Assembly (NCBI GenBank): GCA_003151115.1
Contig: PLWS01000002.1
Location: 558,001-622,000, forward strand
Length of the DNA stretch: 64,000 nucleotides
Source of the DNA: Vulcanimicrobiota bacterium
Lineage (GTDB): Bacteria; Vulcanimicrobiota; Vulcanimicrobiia; Vulcanimicrobiales; Vulcanimicrobiaceae
Direction: 5' to 3'
Shown: positions 43,024 to 51,500 of the stretch, one piece after another
Layout of the letters: each line of letters opens with the position of its first letter
Position numbering within the stretch: the first letter of the stretch is position 1
Notes under the pieces: generated by a model
What the model was told of the DNA's origin: nothing
The model's database searches: none
What the model saw: only the letters and a program-made list of their open reading frames with translations
Translations under genes and position numbers: made by a program

Positions 43024-44136
43024 TTAGTGCGCGTGGCCCTCGTGCGCCGGGCAATTATGCGACATCGGGTGTTTGGCGTTGACGTAATACAGAGCGATCG
43101 CAAGGGCGCCGAGCGCGAGGTTCAGCCAGAACGTGTAGTTGATTGCGAAGAGCGAGAGATCCGTGCGAATGTGCGGATTAGGGTGCGGGATTGCGCCGAA
43201 CGCACCGAAAACGAACTGCATGACGATGCCTGCCGCGACCATCGTCACAAAAAACACGGCGCCGATGTAGGCCGCCATCTTTAGGCCGTAGTAGCGCCGG
43301 TAGACGTCCAGCAGCGGCAGCACGATCAGATCCGCATATAAGAAACTGAGCACTCCGCCGAAACTGATCCCGCTGCCCCATAAGATCGCCGCCATCGGCA
43401 CGTTGCCGATCGAGCAAACGAACGAAACGATCGCGACGAGCGGGCCGGCAATCGCATTGGCCATTACCTGAACGCCCGGCGGCGCTCCGTGCAGAAAGAA
43501 TGCGCCCCACACGCCGGCGGGAACGAATATTCCGAGCGCGCCGGCGATCAGAAAGCCCAACGCCAAGTCCTGCCACAACATGGAAACGTCCATCACGAAC
43601 GTCTGCGCGATGGTTACGGGAGTTTGCGGATTGCGCAGTTTCTCCCAAAACGTTTCGCCCGCGACGGTTTCATCGTCGCCGGTCGCTTCGTCGAGATGAC
43701 GGCGGGCTTGTTCGATCAGCGCTGTGGGATAGGTTGCTTTGACGATTAGCGCCATGATGGCGATCAGCAGAACGCCGCCGATCCATTCCGCGGCGGTAAA
43801 CTGCCAGCCCATCAAGAGATAGAGGATGATGCCGAGTTCCACAACGAGGTTCGTCGACGCGAAGAGAAACGCAAGCGACGGGATGAATCCGGCGCCCTTT
43901 TTGAAGAGCGTCTTGCTCATCGCCGCCGCTGCGTACGAACAGGAAGAGCTCGCGGCTCCGTAAGCGGTCGCGAGCGCGATTTCGCGCAGCCCGTTACGGC
44001 CGAGCTGGGCGGTCATGCGTTCTTTCGAGACGAGCGTTTGAATCGCGGCCGAAAGAAAAAAACCGAGCACCAAACTCCACGCGACCTGCCAGAACATTCC
44101 CGCGGCCAACAAGAGCGCCTGGCCGATCGCGTGCAT
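43024..44136 (-). CDS. Predicted permease (ArsP/DUF318 family)
   Basis: 370 residues with about ten spans. Family landmarks: ATAYGAASSSCSYAAAAMSK, LFKKGAGFIPSLAFLFASTN (the SSNL-like segment), VCSIGNVPMAAILWGSGISF and GGVLSFLYADLIVLPLLDVY, as in ArsP_1 permeases that export organoarsenicals or metal complexes. The tail HPMSHNCPAHEGHAH is a terminal metal-binding motif with six His/Cys. It begins 9 bases after the TonB receptor stop. The transported species is not known; the tail suggests a metal. Confidence 0.82.
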   Translation of the reverse strand: MHAIGQALLLAAGMFWQVAWSLVLGFFLSAAIQTLVSKERMTAQLGRNGLREIALATAYGAASSSCSYAAAAMSKTLFKKGAGFIPSLAFLFASTNLVVELGIILYLLMGWQFTAAEWIGGVLLIAIMALIVKATYPTALIEQARRHLDEATGDDETVAGETFWEKLRNPQTPVTIAQTFVMDVSMLWQDLALGFLIAGALGIFVPAGVWGAFFLHGAPPGVQVMANAIAGPLVAIVSFVCSIGNVPMAAILWGSGISFGGVLSFLYADLIVLPLLDVYRRYYGLKMAAYIGAVFFVTMVAAGIVMQFVFGAFGAIPHPNPHIRTDLSLFAINYTFWLNLALGALAIALYYVNAKHPMSHNCPAHEGHAH

Positions 44137-44145
44137 CGAGTTGCC

Positions 44146-46461
44146 TTAGAAGGGGGCCGTCAGCCGGAACAAGATCGCGCGTCCCGTGGAAATCTGCGTC
44201 GTGTTGAATCCGTTGGCGATTTTTATGATGTACTGATGGTTCAGCAGATTTTCAACGTTGAGATCGAAGCCCAGCGAACGGTCGCCGTTCTTGCCCGCAT
44301 CTTTGCCAAGTGAAAGATTCACCGTAAAGTGCGCGGGCAGGCGTCCCTCGCCGTTTTCAAACTGCACCGGATAGCCGGTGCCGTACTCGCCTTGCAGCGT
44401 AGTGAACCACGCCGCCTTGTCTCCGAACCGGTGCGTGTAAGCGCCGTTGGCTTCGTAGGTCTGATCGTGATCCTCGGGCTGCAGATCCGCCGCCGTAACC
44501 GGTCCCGGTGGATTGACGTCCGGCGGAAACAGGAAGGTCGACCCGGAAACGCCCGCCGCCTCCGCGCGCGAAGCCGTCGCCGAGAGGAACCAGCTGTCCG
44601 CGATGTCCCGGCGGCCCTGAAGCCGTAATTCCACGCCTTCATCGCGCCCGATGGCGTTGTTGAAGACCGCAAAGAGCGGCGTATTGAGCAATTGCGTCGT
44701 GTCGAGCACGTTGACCGCTGTTCGCATGAAGAGGTTGAAATACCCGGTCGTGCCCGCGTTGAACGTGTGCGCGACAGCCATTTCAAAATACGAATCGCGT
44801 TCGGGTTTCAGATCGTAGACCGGAACCTCGGGGCAGCCCTGCAGCGCGACGCACGCCTGCCGGACGTCTTCGAGCTGAGGTGCGGCGTATAAGCGTCCGT
44901 AGTAGAAGTGGACGACGTTCTTTGCATCGGGCGCGATGTTCACGCCGATGCGCGGGCTGATTTGGTATCCGCCCGTGAACCCGGTCGAATGATCGTAGCG
45001 CACGCCGTAGTCGACCGAGAGCGCATGCGACGGCGACCACTTGTCCTGTGCGTACAACCCGATTTGCCACCCGGGTTGCGAAACGTCGGTGCTAACCGTC
45101 GCAAGTGCTCCACCTTCATCGAGCATGCCGAAGGTTTGGTGCGAGGTGAAGATCTCGCGTGAAAAGTCGGCTCCGGCTTTCACCGCGTGATGCGCCGACG
45201 CTCTGAGTTGGGAGACGCGCAACCCCGCGTAGCTCGCGTAGCGGTTTTGACGCAAACCGACGAGGTTTACGAGATCGCCGCTATTGGGATCGGGCTGCGT
45301 CCCTTGAACGTCGTTGGCAAGGTCTCCGTCGTAGGCAATACGCGTGTAACGGTACCACGGAATGATCTGAAAGACGCCGTTGCCGTCTTTCGACGACAGC
45401 GTCAAATTCAGGTTCGCGTAGCGGTCGTACTCGCGCTGAACGTCGTCCGTGCCCGGCACGTTGACGACGGAGTCGTTGGGATTGTTCGGATCGGTGTTGA
45501 TGGGGATTTGGAACTGCGCCAGTTGGTTCGAGAAGTCGAACGACAGCGTGCCGCGCGGACCGGCCGGCGTAATGAAGCGTAAGAACTGATCCGATTGCGA
45601 CGAGTTGTCGTGGATGGCGTTGAACGTCGGCGCATCGACGCCCCGATTCGTTCGTTGCGTGTTCGCGCTTAGGAAGAGTTGGGCCGAGCCCAGTTTGAGC
45701 GCTTCGTTAAAGCTCGCGATTCCCTGGCCTAAGTTGCCGCCCCCGATAGTGAAGGTGCCTTGCGCGGGAACCTGTAGGCTGCTCAGCCGGTTGGTGACGA
45801 TGTTGATGACGGCGCCTTGCCGGCTGCCGCCATACTCTGCCGGGAATGCTCCCGTAAAGATCTCGAGCGAGTCGATGTTTTTGGGATCGATGATCTCGGA
45901 AAAATTCGAACTGGTCGCTTGCGGAATCGGCGCGCCATCGATCTCGTAGGTCAGTCCGTGGAAACCGTGGGCCACCGGTTCGTTGTACGAAAAACGCACG
46001 ATGCCGGGCACCGTTTGCACGACGCGGTCTAAACTGTTGTTCGACGGCAGCGCGGCCAGTTGCTGACGGCTCAGAATGTTGCTGGAGACCGGCGTTCCCG
46101 ATGCGCCGGCACGCGAGCTCACGTTGAGATTGCCGATGACTTTGAGCTGGCCCAAAGCCATATTGATCGTGAGCACCGAGTCCGAGGCCACCGAAACGCT
46201 CAAACTGCGATCGGGCACGCCCGGATACGACGCCGTGAGTGTGTAGTCGCCGAACGGCACTTGTGAGAAAACGTAATTGCCGGCGGTGTCGCTTATCGTG
46301 CGCAGCAGAGAGCCTTCGCCTCTGAGCGCCAAGCTCACGCCGGCCCGTGGCGTGTTATCGACGATGACGCTTCCGCGCACGACGCCGGTAACGGCCGCGC
46401 TCGCGGGGAGCGCTGTAAAAAATACGATGATGGCGCAAAGCGCCGGGACGAGTTTTCGCAT
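44146..46461 (-). CDS. TonB-dependent outer-membrane receptor with carboxypeptidase-like plug extension
   Basis: 771 residues. The signal peptide KLVPALCAIIVFFTALPASA is followed by a CarboxypepD_reg-like domain (VVRGSVIVDNTPRAGVSLAL, GNYVFSQVPFGDYTLTASYP), then the plug (LSRQQLAALPSNNSLDRVVQ, TYEIDGAPIPQATSSNFSEI, FTGAFPAEYGGSRQGAVINI) and a 22-strand barrel ending TGRAILFRLTAPF. It imports iron or copper chelates or another large ligand with energy from TonB. No TonB box can be fixed by eye. Upstream is a strong inverted repeat (46472-46519). Cargo probably metal from context. Confidence 0.88.
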   Translation of the reverse strand: MRKLVPALCAIIVFFTALPASAAVTGVVRGSVIVDNTPRAGVSLALRGEGSLLRTISDTAGNYVFSQVPFGDYTLTASYPGVPDRSLSVSVASDSVLTINMALGQLKVIGNLNVSSRAGASGTPVSSNILSRQQLAALPSNNSLDRVVQTVPGIVRFSYNEPVAHGFHGLTYEIDGAPIPQATSSNFSEIIDPKNIDSLEIFTGAFPAEYGGSRQGAVINIVTNRLSSLQVPAQGTFTIGGGNLGQGIASFNEALKLGSAQLFLSANTQRTNRGVDAPTFNAIHDNSSQSDQFLRFITPAGPRGTLSFDFSNQLAQFQIPINTDPNNPNDSVVNVPGTDDVQREYDRYANLNLTLSSKDGNGVFQIIPWYRYTRIAYDGDLANDVQGTQPDPNSGDLVNLVGLRQNRYASYAGLRVSQLRASAHHAVKAGADFSREIFTSHQTFGMLDEGGALATVSTDVSQPGWQIGLYAQDKWSPSHALSVDYGVRYDHSTGFTGGYQISPRIGVNIAPDAKNVVHFYYGRLYAAPQLEDVRQACVALQGCPEVPVYDLKPERDSYFEMAVAHTFNAGTTGYFNLFMRTAVNVLDTTQLLNTPLFAVFNNAIGRDEGVELRLQGRRDIADSWFLSATASRAEAAGVSGSTFLFPPDVNPPGPVTAADLQPEDHDQTYEANGAYTHRFGDKAAWFTTLQGEYGTGYPVQFENGEGRLPAHFTVNLSLGKDAGKNGDRSLGFDLNVENLLNHQYIIKIANGFNTTQISTGRAILFRLTAPF

Positions 46462-46471
46462 GCAGTTTCCT

Positions 46472-46519
46472 TTTAACGCAAAAAGTAATGAAGGCGCCCT
46501 AGGCGCGTTTTGCGTTAAA
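46472..46519. promoter_or_regulatory. 12-bp inverted repeat in the leader of the TonB receptor
   Basis: TTTAACGCAAAA (46472-46483) and TTTTGCGTTAAA (46508-46519) are perfect complements; inside lies GGCGCC-CTA-GGCGC. It overlaps the stop of the upstream membrane gene by a few bases and sits just before AAGGAAACTGC-ATG of the receptor. It could be an operator, an intra-operon terminator or a translation-control hairpin. Confidence 0.6.
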
Positions 46520-47009
46520 CCGGCGGCGGTCGAGAGAAAAGCCGGTACGTTGGGCTGAGCGAACCGAAAGCATGCACCGGCGTGCGGCAGATTGTCGCGA
46601 ACTGCCGGAACGGCGGGCGCAACCTTGCGAAAAATTGGCGCGCGACGCCGTCAGCGGCGCGTGCGAAGCCATGCCATGCGATTATCACGATCCAAGCAGC
46701 TAAACAGACGGCGACGAAACAAGGCAAAACCGCTATGGTATGCGGGCTCTCACGCAGCTCGATGAATGCGAACCATACTGCCGCGCTCGCAATTGTGCCG
46801 GCGACCGGGGGCGCCGCTCCCAGCCGGCGCAGGGATCTTGGCGATAGTGCTGCGGCTGCCGCGAGGGCTGCGCAAACGATCGAAAGGATAACGAGTATGC
46901 CGTGCGCAGCGCCGCCGACGGTGTGATTGCCGTGGAAGACGCCGGCATGAGCCAGTAGTGCGGCCGGCAGACCGAGTAGCACGGAAACGGCGATTGTGCG
47001 TATCGTCAT
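46515..47009 (-). CDS. Membrane protein with four predicted spans in the redox-metal operon
   Basis: 164 residues beginning 4 bases inside the multicopper oxidase gene (ATGA). Spans: IRTIAVSVLLGLPAALLAHA, AAHGILVILSIVCAALAAAA, PPVAGTIASAAVWFAFIELR and TIAVLPCFVAVCLAAWIVII. The first loop contains HAGVFHGNH, three histidines that could sit in the periplasm. No family is recognised. Its C-terminus is Pro/Arg-rich (PTYRLFSRPPPV). Confidence 0.6.
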   Translation of the reverse strand: MTIRTIAVSVLLGLPAALLAHAGVFHGNHTVGGAAHGILVILSIVCAALAAAAALSPRSLRRLGAAPPVAGTIASAAVWFAFIELRESPHTIAVLPCFVAVCLAAWIVIIAWHGFARAADGVARQFFARLRPPFRQFATICRTPVHAFGSLSPTYRLFSRPPPV

Positions 47010-48427
47010 ATCGCGTAGACGACTTCGGTCATCATGCCATCCATCATGTGGATCGCGTTGTGGCAGTGCAGCAACCAGCGGCCGGCGGGCGAATCGGCGC
47101 GAAAGCGCCAGCTCAACGTTCCATCGTTCGCGCGCACGAGCGACGTATCTTTGGGCAGCGGCCGCGCGAGCGGTACACCGTCGGCCTCCGTTACTTCGAA
47201 AACGTGGCCGTGCAAATGCATCGGATGATCCATGTCGGTCTTATTCGTGAAACGCACGGTGACGAGATCGTTGCGGCGAACGTCGATGCGTGGGGTATTC
47301 GGATAGGTCTGGCCGTTGATCGTCCAGCGCGAGCTCCCGTATTTCCCGTCGTCCAAAATGAAATCGTAATGCTTTACCCCTTGAGGCGGCATGGCGCTCC
47401 CGGTGCCACCCGCCTTCAAGTACGTGAAGTAGTCTGCGCCTTCGAGCGATTGCGGACTGCTGAGCGGCGGCGCGTTTTCCATGCCTTCCGTATGCACGAC
47501 GGCGGCTTGCTCGTATGCGAACGGATCGGTCGAGAGGCCCTGCAGCAGCCACGCGCCGGGTGCGCCGACTTCAAACCATGCGTCGTATCGTTCGGCAACG
47601 CCCACGCGAAGCGCGTCGACTTCCACGGGTGCAGGAAGCGGATTGCCGTCGCTATGTGTGACTATGAGCCGGTGTCCAGCCAGCCGGACGTAGCGCGTTT
47701 GAGTGGGGTTGGCGTTGAGAATGCGGAGTCGCACGTGCTGGCCGACTTTGACCGCGAGCCGCTTTGTATTCGGATAGGAAGCGCCGTTGATGCAGTGTGC
47801 GCTGAACGCGACTTCGTCGCCCATTTTGTCGTCGGGCGCCATCTCGGTCAGCTCGGGCGATCCGAGCGGATCGACCATCGGCGCGCTGCCGACGCCCATC
47901 ATGGCGGGTTCGACCGTAGCCATTTTCGGGACGTCGTGAAAAACGAGCGCGAACTCCGCATCGGCCCGCTGATCGCGCGGATCCTCAACGACGATCATCC
48001 CGAACAAACCGCGCAGCAAACCATCGCCGACGTGATCGTGATACCAGCGCGTGCCGGGCGGTTCGGGCGAAAATTCGTAGAGAAAGGATCCGCCCGGGGG
48101 AACGGCCGGTTGCGTAACGCCTTCCGAGCCATCCATCTTGTTCGGCAAAATCATGCCGTGCCAATGAATCGTCGAACCTTGCCCGGTTTTGTTGATGAAT
48201 TTCGCGCGCAGCCGCTGCCCGTGAACCACGCGCAGCAGCGGCCCCGGAATGGTTCCGTTAAAACCGAGCCCTGCGAAATTGAGCCCGGGAACCGGCGAGA
48301 AGCGAACGGAGCCGGCGGTTAAGGTGTATTGCACCAGTTCGCTTGCCAGCGCCCGTTCTGAAAGCGGCGGCAGCGTGGCGACAATCATCGCGCCGCCGCT
48401 CGCCCGTATGAAAGACGACCGCCGCAC
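47006..48427 (-). CDS. Multicopper oxidase
   Basis: 473 residues from GTG 48427, whose G overlaps the previous stop (TAGTG). A Tat-like N-terminus (MRRSSFIRASGGAM) leads to three cupredoxin domains. All four copper-binding clusters are present: STIHWHGMIL, TRWYHDHVGDG, HPMHLHGHVFE (from residue 401) and HCHNAIHMMDGM (from 454), so the type 1 and trinuclear sites look complete; the axial Met of type 1 copper is in MMDGMM. Oxidises copper(I), iron(II), manganese or phenols with O2. The neighbours favour a metal substrate. Confidence 0.92.
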   Translation of the reverse strand: MRRSSFIRASGGAMIVATLPPLSERALASELVQYTLTAGSVRFSPVPGLNFAGLGFNGTIPGPLLRVVHGQRLRAKFINKTGQGSTIHWHGMILPNKMDGSEGVTQPAVPPGGSFLYEFSPEPPGTRWYHDHVGDGLLRGLFGMIVVEDPRDQRADAEFALVFHDVPKMATVEPAMMGVGSAPMVDPLGSPELTEMAPDDKMGDEVAFSAHCINGASYPNTKRLAVKVGQHVRLRILNANPTQTRYVRLAGHRLIVTHSDGNPLPAPVEVDALRVGVAERYDAWFEVGAPGAWLLQGLSTDPFAYEQAAVVHTEGMENAPPLSSPQSLEGADYFTYLKAGGTGSAMPPQGVKHYDFILDDGKYGSSRWTINGQTYPNTPRIDVRRNDLVTVRFTNKTDMDHPMHLHGHVFEVTEADGVPLARPLPKDTSLVRANDGTLSWRFRADSPAGRWLLHCHNAIHMMDGMMTEVVYAI

Positions 48428-50190
48428 TACGTCCCCACGTTGAGTGGGATGTCCAACTCACGTCCGTCATATTGGACCTGTACGATCCATGGACCGCCCA
48501 TCGAGAATGTGATGCGGCCGGTAAACGTGCGCGGATCCGAAGGTGACGGCTGCAGTTGCACCATCGCCGTGTGGTGCGTGCCCGTTCCCATACGCATGAC
48601 GGGAAGAACGCTGACGCTTGTGGGCAACGTTCCCGGGAACGTGACACTGATCGTGGCGGAATCGACCGGCGTTTGCGGCGAGAATGTAACGATCGGCGCC
48701 GTGTTGTTGATGCCGCCGTCGAGTGACGTGAGGTAGGCCACGATGTCGGAGACTTGCGTGGCACTGAAACCGAAGGTCGGCATCGGAGCGCGCGGATGAA
48801 TGATGAAGTCCGCGATCTGATCGTTTGACATGTGGTGCTCGAGCCCGAACAGCGCCGGTCCGATTCCCCCGCCCTTCAGACCCGCGCCGTGACAGCCGGC
48901 GCAGCCGTTGGATTGCACGAGCTGCGCGCCATTGTTGGCGTCACCACCCGATGACGCCGCCAATGGTGCCGCACTTGCCGGCGCGACAGGCGACGACGGA
49001 ACTGATGCCTGGAACGCCGACCCTACCGGTACGTCGTGCCCATTAGATAGGATCCGGTGACCATTGTCCCACGGTCCCGCATAGGCGAGCCTGAACAATA
49101 TCTGCGGTTTTTGCGCCGGGATCATCCGGACTTCACCGATCACGGCGAGGTTCGGCTGAAAGTTGTGCGCGAGATCGACGATGTATTGCCGGTCGAGCGA
49201 ATCGCTCGAGGCGACGTCATATCGCACGAGCATGTGGTCCTTAGCGAAATCGCGTTCGGCTTCTAGGAAGAAGCCGTTGGACGTTGTGTTCATGGTATCG
49301 ACGTCCGGCCGCGTGTCGTTACCACGATAGTACATCGTTTGGAAGTGCCAGCGGCTATCTTGATACGAGAGATATGCGCCTTGGCGCGTCCACTGGTCGC
49401 TGAAAAGAAAATCGCCGGAATCCGGATCGAGCACGGGCGCGTCACCGCGCATTGCCACCAAGCCGAGCTCCCACGGAATCGCCATGCCGCCGTACGAGAC
49501 GTTGAGGTCGTACGCGCGTGGGTTGACGGTCTTGTTGTAATCGAGCGCGTCACCGGTCGGGCCGCTCCCGGTCAGAAACGACGCGTTGTACATGAACTCG
49601 TTGCTCATGCCGGAAAATGCCACACCCCAGCGCGCTTCGGCGGCGTTGAAATCGTTCTGTCCTGTGGTTTGTTCGGCTAACAGATAGCCTGACGGCGTCC
49701 ACGCGTGCGCCGGCATGAAGGGAAACGGCGTGTGGAACTTCCCAACTTGCAGCGAGTTGGTGCCGCCGAACAATCCGTTCCATGACAGCCACACCTGTTC
49801 GGTTTGACCGATGACGCCGGAATCGATGATGTGCTGCTCGGCATACCAAGTGAAATCTTTTCCAAGAAACCCGCCGCCCAGAAGCGACAGATCGCTCATC
49901 TGAATGTATCCTTTTTGGTCTCCCGTGCTGAGTACCGAGTCCACATACATACGCACGGCGATCGGCAGCGCTTGGTCCTGAGAACGCCGGTCGAGAATTT
50001 GGAAATTGCTCATCATCACCATCATCCCGTAGCGCGTCATGCCCGGGAATGTGGTGTGACACGTTTGACACGAAACGCCTTGCCCGTTGGCAAAGACGGG
50101 GACGGCTTCAGCCCGTCCGGCGACGGCTGCCGTGATCGCCACAGTCGCGCACATCGCGCGAACTGCGGCAACAAGAACGCGTTGCGACAC
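48427..50190 (-). CDS. Outer-membrane porin-cytochrome fusion with two c-type haem sites
   Basis: 587 residues from GTG 50190, with GGAGG nine bases upstream. After the signal peptide the first haem site is SCQTCHTTFPGMTRYG (Cys41, Cys44, His45), followed by a long beta-strand-rich barrel (QTEQVWLSWNGLFGGTNSLQ, GVAFSGMSNEFMYNASFL, WHFQTMYYRG). A second cytochrome c domain has NGCAGCHGAGLKGGG (Cys430, Cys433, His434) and Met470 in APMPTFGF. The last 90 residues (SVSVLPVMRMGTGTHHTAM) resemble YtkA/FixH-type domains. The N-terminal part matches Cyc2-like cytochrome-porins. The adjacent multicopper oxidase suggests extracellular metal redox. Confidence 0.75.
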   Translation of the reverse strand: MSQRVLVAAVRAMCATVAITAAVAGRAEAVPVFANGQGVSCQTCHTTFPGMTRYGMMVMMSNFQILDRRSQDQALPIAVRMYVDSVLSTGDQKGYIQMSDLSLLGGGFLGKDFTWYAEQHIIDSGVIGQTEQVWLSWNGLFGGTNSLQVGKFHTPFPFMPAHAWTPSGYLLAEQTTGQNDFNAAEARWGVAFSGMSNEFMYNASFLTGSGPTGDALDYNKTVNPRAYDLNVSYGGMAIPWELGLVAMRGDAPVLDPDSGDFLFSDQWTRQGAYLSYQDSRWHFQTMYYRGNDTRPDVDTMNTTSNGFFLEAERDFAKDHMLVRYDVASSDSLDRQYIVDLAHNFQPNLAVIGEVRMIPAQKPQILFRLAYAGPWDNGHRILSNGHDVPVGSAFQASVPSSPVAPASAAPLAASSGGDANNGAQLVQSNGCAGCHGAGLKGGGIGPALFGLEHHMSNDQIADFIIHPRAPMPTFGFSATQVSDIVAYLTSLDGGINNTAPIVTFSPQTPVDSATISVTFPGTLPTSVSVLPVMRMGTGTHHTAMVQLQPSPSDPRTFTGRITFSMGGPWIVQVQYDGRELDIPLNVGT

Positions 50191-50229
50191 GCGGGGTACC
50201 TCCGTTAGAGCGCAGTCAGAGTTAGGAGA

Positions 50230-50775
50230 CTACGCGAACGGAGGAGGACGTTGGAAACGGCTGTTGCCGGCACTGGCGAAAAGCGTAACGGCGCGCGGCG
50301 CCGGCTTGATGAGCGTGAACGAGGCCGCGGTCTTGGAGAGACGCTCGAGATAGCTGCCGGCTTCGTCGGCACAAACGATGCACCGTTCGATGAGTTTGCT
50401 GAAGAGCGAAAGCCCGTACGCGGCGAGCAGCGCCGACGCGAGCTGTGTCGCGATGCCGGCCGGTGTAATGGCGTGCCCTTCGAACGTTTCGGCCGCGGCG
50501 AAGAGTATGAGCTGCGCCGCCGCCAGTCGCGGCGCAAGCGCCAGAACCGAACCCTCGATCTTCGACCGCCGGAAGATGCCTGCTCGCAACAAAGCGCTCG
50601 CAACGATGAGGACGCTGAGCACGACAAACGCGGCCCCTGCAAGTTCCAGAGTGGGCGTGAGCCAGCCGTGCCGGCCGTCGGTCAAGGTGATGCCCGTGAG
50701 GGTGTACCCGGCGACGTGGCCCGCAGCCATCGAGGGGACGACCGCGGCGAGCCAGAGCGGCAAACGTTTGCTCAC
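50230..50775 (-). CDS. Membrane protein upstream of the redox-metal operon
   Basis: 181 residues with four predicted spans: LPLWLAAVVPSMAAGHVAGY, LTPTLELAGAAFVVLSVLIV, LAPRLAAAQLILFAAAETFE and PAGIATQLASALLAAYGLSL. GHVAGYTLTG and FEGHAITPAGI supply two histidines at membrane edges. A Cys pair lies in RCIVCADEAG. It reads in the same direction as, and ends 40 bases before, the porin-cytochrome start, so it is likely first in that operon. No family recognised. Confidence 0.55.
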   Translation of the reverse strand: MSKRLPLWLAAVVPSMAAGHVAGYTLTGITLTDGRHGWLTPTLELAGAAFVVLSVLIVASALLRAGIFRRSKIEGSVLALAPRLAAAQLILFAAAETFEGHAITPAGIATQLASALLAAYGLSLFSKLIERCIVCADEAGSYLERLSKTAASFTLIKPAPRAVTLFASAGNSRFQRPPPFA

Positions 50776-50794
50776 GCTCGTGGGCTTCGCGAAG

Positions 50795-50840
50795 GCTCCC
50801 CGCGACCCCCGGGGGCAACCGGGACCCCCTCGTCATCGGT
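50795..50840. other. GC-rich hairpin cluster between divergent genes
   Basis: GACCCCCGGGGGCAACCGGG followed by ACCCCC can form several alternative hairpins, for example CCCCC with GGGGG and GGGGGC with the later CCCC. It sits in the 170-base divergent region upstream of the membrane gene and the 182-residue gene. No known riboswitch is recognised. Confidence 0.35.
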
Positions 50841-50946
50841 TGGAGAGGGCGTGAATAGCACAAGGGGGGCTCTTGCGCGGATGTCTAAGTGACCGGACCC
50901 CCCCAGCGAGTCAGAGTCCGAACTATAGGTACAAGGAAGCATCATC

Positions 50947-51495
50947 ATGAGCGCCCGGCTGCCCGTCGAGAATAGCGATACCGTCAATTTGGTCTGCGCG
51001 CTGCTCGTGCGCTATCCGGAAATCGCGTCGATCCGGTCGATGCCCGGCGAGGGCATGGTGCGGTTCACGTTCGCAATCGGCCAGCGCATGGACCGCCAAA
51101 CCCAGCGCGCCATCGGCGAGGAGATCGAAGCGCACGTCAAAGGTTTTCTCGCGCTCTCGGGTGACGGCGGCGACTTGCACGTGGAGTGCGAATCCGAACG
51201 GACGCTCAGCTTCGTGCACGTCACCCGCGACCTCGATACGTTCACCAAAGACGAGCTCGGCATGCTCACCGGTTTGTTTTTGCAGCGCTTTGGAGCGGCG
51301 CTGGTACTCAATCCCGTGCCGGAAGAACATCCCGACGAGGATCCGGTCGCGCAGGATGAACTGGTCGAGTGTGCGATCGAAGCTTTGCGCGATCCCGCGC
51401 AGTCAAAGAGTCTTGTCGGCTTCCGCGAGGAAAAACACGTGCTCGTGTATTTTTTGAAATCGCGTAAGAAAGCAAAGGCTCCGGCCCGCCGATAA
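50947..51495 (+). CDS. Hypothetical protein preceding ymdB
   Basis: 182 residues from ATG 50947 with AAGGAAGC upstream. Two similar alpha/beta halves may be present: NLVCALLVRYPEIASIRSMP and MVRFTFAIG, then FVHVTRDLDTFTKDELGML. The tail is basic (KSRKKAKAPARR). No domain is recognised. It ends 5 bases before the ymdB start. In many Firmicutes-like genomes ymdB is preceded by the ribonuclease Y gene; this protein occupies that place but shows no KH or HD motif. Confidence 0.6.
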   Translation: MSARLPVENSDTVNLVCALLVRYPEIASIRSMPGEGMVRFTFAIGQRMDRQTQRAIGEEIEAHVKGFLALSGDGGDLHVECESERTLSFVHVTRDLDTFTKDELGMLTGLFLQRFGAALVLNPVPEEHPDEDPVAQDELVECAIEALRDPAQSKSLVGFREEKHVLVYFLKSRKKAKAPARR

Positions 51496-51500
51496 CGACA

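Noticed and set aside
46958-48322. 454-residue plus-strand frame across the multicopper oxidase
   Set aside because: Opposite-strand shadow; the minus strand has all copper-binding motifs.
50776-50946. Cobalamin riboswitch in the GC-rich divergent region
   Set aside because: No B12-box (GCCACTG) or other conserved core was found; only generic GC hairpins.
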